35,891 nt of DNA. Source: Didymodactylos carnosus. Its lineage: Eukaryota > Rotifera > Eurotatoria > Philodinida > Philodinidae. A program made the position numbers and the translations under genes. Each line of letters opens with the position of its first letter. Position 1 is the first letter of the stretch. The DNA is taken from the NCBI GenBank assembly GCA_905250885.1, contig CAJNOQ010001100.1:1-35891 (forward strand), written 5' to 3'. The notes under the pieces were generated by a model, which worked only from the letters and a program-made list of their open reading frames with translations, was not told the DNA's origin and searched no databases. Below are positions 20,081 to 27,622 of the stretch, in pieces.

Positions 20081-20961
20081 GATGGTCCAAAAGTCACTCG
20101 GTAGTCTTAGGCTGCGACTTTTGAAACACTTCCGAGTGCCCTAAAAATCTGGCTTTAGTCTCATCCGATAGAGACTTAAATTCTCTACAAATCTGGTATT
20201 TAAATCTCTGATAGCAGTTTTCTCGTTTGAGCATATTTTGAATGATGCTGAATTGTCGAACTGCTACACACTGGAAATAGAAAAATATTTGTCTTGATCC
20301 AAAAATATATTCCATAAGAATTTTTGAAAATTTCAGAAGACTCATCGAAAAAGTCTGCATCTTCTCGTATAGTTTTCGAAAATTTGCAGTTAAGCCTGCT
20401 AGGAAAATTTCTCTGTGCTAAAAACTGATAAATCTAAAACAACCTAACTTCTGAACCAGTTTTTCACAAAATTTAGGTTTTTAACTATAAAAGCTGTAAA
20501 ACGTTCTGAATCCAGGATCTTATTATCTTACACAGAATTAAATTCTGCATCTTTTGTATATAAACAAAATTTCTCAATTGAAACCATTAATTAACAAAAC
20601 TAATTTAATTTGAGAAAATTGAAAAGCCGGTTGAGAACTAATTATGAATCCAGCTGACGTAGTAGACACATTGTATGGAGTTGTAAATGAGTAAGATCGC
20701 TAGAGCATAAAATTCTCTATCTAGCGACGTAGAAACATTGAATACTGACCTCAGATAACCAGCAAATAATGTCAAAAAAAGAAGACGCCAAAAGTACGTC
20801 GCAGTTCGACAACTCAGCACCATTCTAAATATGCTCAAACGAGAAAACTGCTATCAGAGATTTAAATATCAGATTTGTAGAGCATTTAAGTCTCTATCGA
20901 ATGACATTTTTAGGTCACTTGAAAGTGTTCCAAAACTCGCAACCAAAGAGTGCGGGGTGAT
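20081..20961. mobile_element. foldback or long-inverted-repeat element, right end lost
   Basis: The arms of about 170 bp, 20093-20265 and 20797-20961 reversed, share GCAGTTTTCTCGTTTGAGCA and GATAGAGACTTAAAT. The left end opens GGATGGTCCAAAAGTCACTC, a style of end seen in Tc1/mariner elements; on the right the match stops where the retrotransposon begins. The ~530-bp centre has no coding sequence. Confidence 0.75.
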
Positions 20962-21554
20962 ATAAGCGGTGATTGCAATGATGTTTCGTAATTTTCCACT
21001 TGTTCTGGTGTCCAATCATATACGACGGGAAACATTAATTTTGTTAATGATAAACAGTCATTTATTGCATATTGTGTTTGTAATTGACGCATTTCTCGTT
21101 CACCAACTAAATATCGAATACGATCCATTCCAACTAATACTTGAGGTATACCTGTTGCCAAACGTTCATCAATACCACATCCCCTGACCAGATTTGTGGC
21201 TACGTCTGCTTTTATGTATGTTCTGTGTGCTTGTATTTTGATCTCTAACAATACTTCCCCAATGATATTGAGTGGAGAAAAATTCGCGGATATGCGTGAT
21301 TTCTGTTTGTAAATGAATCTTTTGTGATGAATCTTTTTCAAAAAATCTTGATGGATAATGGTGACTGATGATCCCGTGTCGACAATCGCATGTTGAGAGG
21401 TGTTGTTCACTTGAACTTTGATAATGATAGGGATAGAGATCGATGATGGGGATGGTGATGACTTTGTATATGTTACGGGATCAACGTCATCAAATGAGTC
21501 CGTTATTGGAAAACCTGTGGACAATCCTTGACAAGATGTGTAGATTGTCCACAT
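20910..21554 (-). CDS. retrotransposon aspartic protease region, truncated
   Basis: The open frame overlaps the end of gag (21503-21554) in another frame, the usual arrangement for protease expressed by ribosomal frameshifting. The catalytic motif is AIVDTGSSVTIIH, with D-T-G at residues 59-61 of this frame, and a later hydrophobic ILG-like segment is replaced by GIPQVLVGMDRIRYLVG. Only one half-site is needed because such proteases dimerise. The last ~17 codons (20910-20960) are not retrotransposon sequence: they read into the right arm of the adjacent foldback element. Reverse transcriptase, RNase H and integrase are missing, so the element cannot move by itself. Confidence 0.8.
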   Translation of the reverse strand: MWTIYTSCQGLSTGFPITDSFDDVDPVTYTKSSPSPSSISIPIIIKVQVNNTSQHAIVDTGSSVTIIHQDFLKKIHHKRFIYKQKSRISANFSPLNIIGEVLLEIKIQAHRTYIKADVATNLVRGCGIDERLATGIPQVLVGMDRIRYLVGEREMRQLQTQYAINDCLSLTKLMFPVVYDWTPEQVENYETSLQSPLISPRTLWLRVLEHFQVT

Positions 21555-22576
21555 TTAAAACATCCGGATGATTTTCTAGAGTAACAATCGATCGTCCGAT
21601 GATTGGCACGTTTGCATATCAAACATGGAGTTAATTGAGGTTTTACTTGATTTGTGTGGGGTAATACATTTTGTACTTCATCTCGATTTTGTGAGAACGG
21701 TGGAGTCTGCTGATAATATTCGGTTCGTGATACGGGAGTTCGCTGTTGGACCGAGGTTTTTTGTTGATAAGGCATCTGTTGATGGCACGGTAACGGTGAA
21801 GAAGGTTGGGAAACACGTTGAGACAAATATTGACGAGAGAAGGGTCTTGATGTGACAGATGCGGTTGGGTCAGTATTATATATGAAGTAAGGTTGGGTTG
21901 CCTGGAATTTTTGTTGTTCGTCTTGTTGCAATTCATCTTCATTCCTTGCTACTTTCAAAAAAATTTGTGGTGTCCATTCGTCTTCCGATATCAGTTTCAT
22001 TTGTCGTTTGATTTGTGTTTTCAATTCTGTTTTAATTCCATTTTCCAAACAAGACACTATCATTTTCGTGGGCATTTTTGGATCATATTTGCTACATAAT
22101 TTAACAATGGAATCATAATAATTCGTAACCGATTCGTCTGGTTGTTGTTTCCGTTCAATTAATTTTTGAAATGCTTTTGATGCTGATTCCAATGGTTTAA
22201 ATCGTTCGGTCATAGCGGCTTTGAGCGTTGACCATGTTGTGATTATTGTTGAATTGTTTTCGTACCACCGGGCTGCTTCGGCATCCAGTTTTGATGTTGC
22301 CATACAATATAACACATACTCTTGTGCGTTGACTATGCTTCCAATGCGTTCAATATTGCTGAAAAACTGATCGATTGTACGTGTTCCATCACCGCTAAAT
22401 CTTTTCATATTGATCAAGCTTTCTTTATAGCACGCCATTAGTGCTTGGTCCGTCATCGTGAATGTTGTTTTGTCGAATAAAGGAATAGTGGAACTGGATG
22501 GAGACAAGTTATTACCGAAATTAGATTGTTGCCGATCCTTCACCGACGAACTTACGATACGATCTCCCGAAAACAA
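21503..22576 (-). CDS. retrotransposon Gag polyprotein with two zinc knuckles
   Basis: This 357-residue open frame carries a retrotransposon gag core (about residues 55-200): RFSGDGTRTIDQFFSNIERI, WYENNSTIITTWSTLKAAM, ERFKPLESASKAFQKL and DESVTNYYDSIVKLC. A Gln/Pro/Ser-rich linker follows, then two CCHC zinc knuckles, CLICKRANHRTIDC (about 318-331) and CFKCGQSTHLVKDC (about 339-352), which bind RNA. Gag assembles virus-like particles in the cytoplasm. The frame itself is unbroken, suggesting a fairly recent insertion despite the loss of pol. The true start may be the ATG of MTDQALMACYK about 40 codons further in. Confidence 0.88.
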   Translation of the reverse strand: MFSGDRIVSSSVKDRQQSNFGNNLSPSSSTIPLFDKTTFTMTDQALMACYKESLINMKRFSGDGTRTIDQFFSNIERIGSIVNAQEYVLYCMATSKLDAEAARWYENNSTIITTWSTLKAAMTERFKPLESASKAFQKLIERKQQPDESVTNYYDSIVKLCSKYDPKMPTKMIVSCLENGIKTELKTQIKRQMKLISEDEWTPQIFLKVARNEDELQQDEQQKFQATQPYFIYNTDPTASVTSRPFSRQYLSQRVSQPSSPLPCHQQMPYQQKTSVQQRTPVSRTEYYQQTPPFSQNRDEVQNVLPHTNQVKPQLTPCLICKRANHRTIDCYSRKSSGCFKCGQSTHLVKDCPQVFQ

Positions 22577-22957
22577 TTCTGATTTGTTTCGGGTTCGGCT
22601 TCTTGTTCCTTCCGCCGTTCTTATAACCCCAGGAATCTTGTCAACAGAAATTTCCTCTTATTGGTATGAAAAAACAGAGTAAGTCTTTAGCAGACCCTAT
22701 TTAAATATCACGACAATTAAATAATTATATGATAATACGATTGAATTAAAATACTGGTCACCGGTGAACGATAATACAGAAATAGGACGAACGAATAATG
22801 CTTTCTTATAAGAAATTTGGTTAGCGGTACTCACGTGCTTGTGTAATTAGAAAAAATTATTTATTTTTATTTTTATTTTTTAGATATATCGGTTCGCTTT
22901 TTCTGCTGTACAGAGCATGTCTTTATGTGTCCCTTCTTCGATTTTAAGGTGAAGAAG

Positions 22958-22975
22958 CCGGGTCACACGGCACCA
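22958..22975 (-). other. candidate primer-binding site of the LTR retrotransposon
   Basis: The minus strand reads TGGTGCCGTGTGACCCGG; its complement ends in ACCA and resembles the T-arm and acceptor end of a tRNA. It lies about 380 bp before the gag start, immediately inside the presumed LTR end. The priming tRNA was not identified. Confidence 0.55.
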
Positions 22976-22989
22976 AAATATAAGCGGTG

Positions 22990-23639
22990 TCCCTGCACTC
23001 ACCTATATATGTCGTTATATATCAAGGTTTTTTATATTTTTACTTGATTTTAATAGTATAAAACAGGAACTGTACAACAAAATGTGTCTACTGTACACGT
23101 GGAAGAAAAACAATAACGAACCATCTTTAATCTGACGCACTAAATATGTATATGACGAAAAAGGAAAAAAGAAAAATGAAAATAATCTAAATATGTATGG
23201 ACGAAAACTTCTTGAATATAAAGAAAGAAGAAAAGAATGTACTGAAACATCTCTAGATGTATATGATATAACAACGAAAAAGGAAAAAGGAAAAATGTAC
23301 TAAAACATCTCTAGATGTATATGATATAACAACGAAAAAGAAAAAAGGAAAAATGGAAGGCCTCGATTTAGAACTATTCAAACGGTATGTGTAAGGCTCT
23401 AGCCTGTAACAGGTGACTTTTAGACCGACCTGTAGATATAGGGTAGAACGTACGTCGGAATCCCGTTCTAAATTTTCGTAACTGTCTCGTTCGCAACTGT
23501 CAAGGTTTTAAGCTTTACCTGTACACAAATTGTTTAAGGTTGAATATTCAACTCTTACATGTATCACCTATAACTTTCCATGAGAAAAATTAGAATTATT
23601 TTATAGTTTGTTACTTCATGTCACACCCCAAGAAGTTTT
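22990..23639. other. probable LTR remnant and AT-rich stretch
   Basis: It lies upstream of the retrotransposon primer site and could be its 5' LTR, but I could not find the left LTR boundary. It contains the 58-bp tandem repeat listed separately. No gene is visible. Confidence 0.4.
23239..23354. repeat. 58-bp tandem repeat, two copies
   Basis: Copies start at 23239 and 23297, sharing ACATCTCTAGATGTATATGA and a following A-rich AACGAAAAAGGAAAAA run. The units contain the short palindrome ACATCTCTAGATGT. A diverged third copy may precede them. Confidence 0.75.
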
Positions 23640-23728
23640 CGATCAAGTTAAGTCAAATCTAGCCAGACTTGGCTTGACATAACTTGGACTTCAGGCATTT
23701 TTGACTTGACTTGACTTGTCCACCTCTG
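23640..23728. mobile_element. partial second copy of the CAAGTCA hAT-like MITE
   Basis: The right end TGACTTGACTTGACTTG followed by TCCACCTCTG closely resembles the right terminus of the element at 17898-18317. The left end is absent or unrecognisable, and no 8-bp duplication was found. Confidence 0.65.
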
Positions 23729-24160
23729 GTGTGATACGTAATTGTTAATAGCTGACGTGCTCTACAATAACGTCCTAGCACCCACGTACTCATTTCCTTT
23801 TTTCCAGTGTTTCTCACAGTATCATCACTGTTGCCTTACAGCTATATTATGATTAAAATACTAAACGAAATTCTTCTTTAAATGTATTATTTATCGTACA
23901 CTGTGTGTGTACGGCAGCTGTATGTCACACTAAGTAAATACTCAGACATGAGACATGCATTTTAACTGATGTTTGATTACTAAAGAAACGAAAAAGAAGG
24001 TGAAAGATAGAAAACAAAGACGTCTAATGTTCGTTAATACAGAAGAAAACAATTTTTACCACGACACAACCATAGTGACATAAATTCAACGAGGTAGAAA
24101 TTTGAGCAAATTTGCATTGTACGTACTCACAACAAGAGATTTTCAAGTTCTTTAGAGTAT
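23729..24160. other. upstream region of the TLDc gene
   Basis: No gene is visible. It should hold the promoter and 5' UTR of the plus-strand TLDc gene; I see no defined element. Confidence 0.4.
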
Positions 24161-25120
24161 ATGGCCGCCTCACTGAAGAGGAATAATCCAAGGGAATGCG
24201 TCTTATGCCGAGAGCGGAATGAAAAAGGACGTGGAGTTACAATATGTACAGGATGCTCGCAAATGTTTTGTGATACACATTATCCGGAACATCGCCAGAT
24301 GATATACAAACAATTTGACCGACTCATACAAAAACACGATTTGCTCATCGAACAACAAGCGAGTTTTGAACAACACGCGAATCGATCACAAGACAAACGG
24401 CTCTCTCAATTGATACAAACCATTGATGAGTGGCAGCAAGAGATGCTCGATGCGATAAAAAAAACAGCTGCTACAGCAAAAGCAAAGTTGACAGAAACGC
24501 TGAACAAAGAACACGCCGAAATGACACACATCTTTAAGCGGATAACAAATGACCTCCGTGTCAAACAATCAAAGCATGATTACGATGAAACAGACGTTGA
24601 ACAATGGACGCAAGAACTGGAGGAACTGAGAGAACAACTGAACCAACTGCAAACATCGAACAGCAAGAAAATTGAGTTGAATATAAATAGATCCATCGAT
24701 TTCACAAACATTATCAACATTACAGTCAACGAAAATGATAAATATATCTCACCAATTTCTCTTACAACACACACACAGTTATTTATAGGTGGAACACTAC
24801 TGAATAACAAACAACACCAATTCACACTGAATGAATTTTCTGGACACCCATATCAACGATGGAACCTGATATACAAAGGCACCAGAGACGGATTTCACGC
24901 CAAAGACTTCCATCGTCACTGCGATGGGAAAAAGCCAACGATAACACTTTTTCAGAGCAAAGAAGGCGGTTATCTCTTTGGTGTGACCATGCAAATACCA
25001 CATTTCCTACACCAACACACTAATCTAAACATTAGAAATCCAGTATCATCCAATACCCGAACATCGCATCGCACACACCACCGTACCATGGACATCAACC
25101 CGACAAAGTCACAAAGATGA
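24161..25120 (+). CDS. B-box-like zinc finger, coiled-coil, TLDc protein, N-terminal part
   Basis: The N-terminus carries a Cys/His zinc-binding module (C13-x2-C16, C29-x2-C32, C37, H40, H44), then about 125 residues of charged coiled coil (DEWQQEMLDAIKKTAATAKA; QELEELREQLNQLQ). The start of a TLDc domain follows: WNLIYKGTRDGFHAKDFHRH, PTITLFQSKEGGYLFG. The open frame then leaves the domain. A 55-bp GT-AG stretch (24981-25035) may be an intron; after it the frame VPWTST, ENAFLFTLTNP continues the domain. Near 25146-25158 a one-base shift moves to ITKFPIQNKDHLYAVYQNS and ends NCGPVFG at 25238. The 140-bp array starts soon after, and the rest of the domain reappears at 27461. TLDc proteins are linked to oxidative-stress protection and V-ATPase regulation; the role of this architecture is unknown. 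The frameshift suggests a pseudogene or a sequence error. Confidence 0.82.
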   Translation: MAASLKRNNPRECVLCRERNEKGRGVTICTGCSQMFCDTHYPEHRQMIYKQFDRLIQKHDLLIEQQASFEQHANRSQDKRLSQLIQTIDEWQQEMLDAIKKTAATAKAKLTETLNKEHAEMTHIFKRITNDLRVKQSKHDYDETDVEQWTQELEELREQLNQLQTSNSKKIELNINRSIDFTNIINITVNENDKYISPISLTTHTQLFIGGTLLNNKQHQFTLNEFSGHPYQRWNLIYKGTRDGFHAKDFHRHCDGKKPTITLFQSKEGGYLFGVTMQIPHFLHQHTNLNIRNPVSSNTRTSHRTHHRTMDINPTKSQR

Positions 25121-25309
25121 GAACGCATTCCTCTTCACCTTAACCAATCCGCAAATCTCCCAATTACCAAATTTCCTATTCAAAACAAAGATCATCTATA
25201 TGCTGTGTATCAAAACTCAAACTGCGGACCAGTGTTTGGTATGCTTGGACCAACAACTGCGTAAACATTTTTATTCTCTATCTACCCTACCCCAACCACG
25301 TCCTCTTAA

Positions 25310-27460
25310 TGATTCTTTCTCGCCGAATTCACAAGTGGCGTCACTCTTCCTCTTCCATCATACACCTACTTTCACTTGCTAGATCACATACATGAACAGC
25401 CGCACCATTTAATTCACTGGTCTGCTTGAATAAAATCACACGTTCTTTATCTCTGTGCTTCTTCGAACTAGGAAGCGGCGTCACTCTTCCTGTTCCATCA
25501 TACACAAATTTTCACTTGGTCGATCACATTCATGAACAAAGTGACCACTTGAATCACTGGTCTGCTTCAATACCATCACACGTTCTTTATGGCTCTGCTT
25601 CTTCAAACCAGAAAGCGTCGTCACTCTTCCTCTTCCACCATACACAAACTTTTACTTGATCGATCACATTCATGAACAACGTGACAGTTTGAGTCACTCG
25701 TGTGCTTGAATACAATCACACGCTCTTTTTGCTTGTGCTTCTTTGAACCAGGAAGCGGCGTCACTCTTTCCCCTCGATCATACACGAACTTTTGCTTCCT
25801 GGGTCACATTCATGGACAACGTGACCACTTGAATCACTCGTCTGCTTGAATACAATCACACCTTCTTCATGGCTGTGCTTCTTCAAACCAGAAAGCGTCG
25901 TCACTCTTCCGCTTCCATCATACAAAAACTTTTACTTGGTCGATCACATTCACGAACAACGTGACCGTTTGAGTCACTCATCTGCTTGAATACAATCACA
26001 CGTTCTTTGTGCCTGTGCTTCTTTGAACCAAGAAGCGGCGTCACTCTTCCTCTTCCATCATACCCAAACTTTTACTTCGTCGATCACATTCATCAACAAC
26101 GTGACCACTTGAATCAGTCGTCTGCTTGAATACAATCACACCTTCGTCATGGTTGTGCTTCTTCGAACAGGAAAGCGTCGTCACTCTTCCTCTTCCATCA
26201 TACACAAACTTTTACTTCGTCGATCACATTCATGAACTACGTGACCGTTTTAGTCACTCGTCTGTTTGAATACAATCACGCGTTCTTTGTGCCTGTTCTT
26301 CTTCGAACACGAAAGCGTCGTCACTCTTCCTCTTCCATCATACACAAACTTTTACCTTATGGATCACATTCAAGAACAACGTGACCCTTTGAGTAGCTCT
26401 TCTGTTTGAATACAATCACACGTTCTTTGTGCCTGTGCTACTTTAACCCATGAAGCGGCGTCACTCTTTCTCTTCCATCATACACGAACTTTTGCTTGTT
26501 GGGTCACATTCATGAACAACGTGACCATTTGAATCACTTGTCTATTTGAATGCAATCACAAGTTCTTTGTGCCTATTCTTCTTCGAACACGAAAGCGTCG
26601 TCACTCTTCGTCTTCCATCATTCACAAACTTTTACTTGATCGATCACATTCATGAACAACGTGACCATTTGAATCACTCATCTGCTTGAATACAATCACA
26701 CGTTCTTTGTGCCTGTTCTTCTTCGAGCACGAAAGCGTCGTCACTCTTCCTCTTCCATCATACACAACCTTTTACTTGGTCGATCACATTCATGAACAAC
26801 GTGACCGTTTGAGTCACTCGCCTGGTTGAATACAATCACACGTTCTTTGTGCCTGTTCTTCTTTGAACAGGAAAGCGTCGTCACTCTTTGTCTTCCGTCA
26901 TACACAAACTTTTACTTCGTCGATCACATTCGTGAACAACGTGACCGTTTGAGTCACTCGTCTGCTTGAATAAAATCACGCGTTGTTTGTTCCTGTGCTT
27001 CGTCGAACCAGGTAGCGGCGTCACTCTTCCTCGTCCATCATACACAAACTTTTACTTGATTGATCACATTCATGAACAACCTGACCATTTGACTCACTGG
27101 TCTGTTTGAATACAATCAGACGCTCTTTTTGGTTGTGCTTCTTGAAACCAAAAAGCGGCGTCAGTCTTCCTCTTCCATCATACACACACGTTTACCTTAT
27201 GTTGAGTCACATTCATGAACAACGTGACCGCTGGAATAAAATCGCACGTTCTTTGCGTTTGTGCCTCTTCGACCAGGGAAGTGTCGTCACTCTTCCTCTT
27301 CCATCTTACACGAGCTTTTGGTTTTTGGGTCATATTCATGAACAACGTGAAGGCTTGAATCAGACGTCTGCTTGTGGTCAGTTACGCTTGCTTTATGCCT
27401 ATTGCTGTTCGAACCGGAAAGTGGCGTCGGTCTGCCTCTGCTGTGATACACGAACTGGAA
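25310..27460. repeat. satellite array of ~15 units, 140-bp period, inside the TLDc gene
   Basis: The word TCACTCTTCC or a close variant recurs at 25341, 25481, 25621 and so on to 27161, always exactly 140 bp apart (13 intervals), then at 27287 (126 bp) and 27427 (140 bp). Units also share GATCACATTCATGAACAACG, CTTGAATACAATCACA and a GTGAC/GTCAC stem. Two subtypes exist: GCGGCG with GACCACTTGAATCAC, and GCGTCG with GACCGTTTGAGTCAC. They alternate over the first part of the array, giving a 280-bp dimer. 140 is not a multiple of three, so it does not encode a repeat protein. The last unit grades into TLDc coding sequence. Confidence 0.9.
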
Positions 27461-27622
27461 TTTGGTGATATTTGTGTGGTTAGCGGTGGGAGCAGTACGA
27501 ACCCTAATCGGGTTCTTTTTCCTTTGGCCTACATTGATGTTTGTGGTCATGGACAGGAAACGTTTACCGGTAGTAGTAGGTTTTTTCTGAAAGATATTGA
27601 AATTTATGTGTTAGAGGAATAG
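27461..27622 (+). CDS. TLDc domain C-terminal piece
   Basis: The frame reads FGDICVVSGGSSTNPNRV, then LAYIDVCGHGQETFTGSS and FFLKDIEIYVLEE before TAG. This is the C-terminal third of a TLDc domain; the closing (F)TGS...F...IE(V/I)(Y/F) pattern is the family's last strand pair. It should directly follow NCGPVFG, which ends at 25238, and the two pieces are separated by the 140-bp array. No AG acceptor in the right phase lies just before FGDI, so an ordinary intron is not obvious. It fits the same gene as 24161-25120 better than a second gene copy, as no N-terminal parts lie nearby. Confidence 0.75.
   Translation, partial: FGDICVVSGGSSTNPNRVLFPLAYIDVCGHGQETFTGSSRFFLKDIEIYVLEE

Larger units (their letters stand above)
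20960..22989 (-). mobile_element. truncated LTR retrotransposon: primer site, gag and protease only
   Basis: Reading on the minus strand: a candidate LTR end, a primer-binding site (22958-22975) whose complement ends ACGGCACCA like a tRNA 3' end, an untranslated leader, gag and protease. The 12-mer ATATAAGCGGTG occurs at the upstream boundary (22978-22989) and again exactly at the truncation point (20960-20971). This would fit a deletion between protease and the tip of the 3' LTR. LTR limits above 22990 could not be fixed. The class is probably Gypsy-like, judged from gag and protease only. Confidence 0.7.

Noticed and set aside
24580..24825. Hydrophobic open frame on the minus strand
   Set aside because: Antisense shadow of the TLDc gene's coiled-coil codons.
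25239..27460. The satellite array as an ordinary GT-AG intron
   Set aside because: The donor G|gtatgc is good, but the AGs near the far end (27376, 27425, 27475, 27486 areas) do not join in the phase needed for FGDI. It is kept as an alternative to test, not as a call.
25310..27460. CRISPR array
   Set aside because: Units are direct 140-bp repeats without conserved short repeats separated by unique spacers, and the context is eukaryotic.
27106..27468. 120-codon open frame over the satellite array
   Set aside because: The period of 140 bp is not divisible by three and units lack a conserved frame, so this is a fortuitous frame across repeats.
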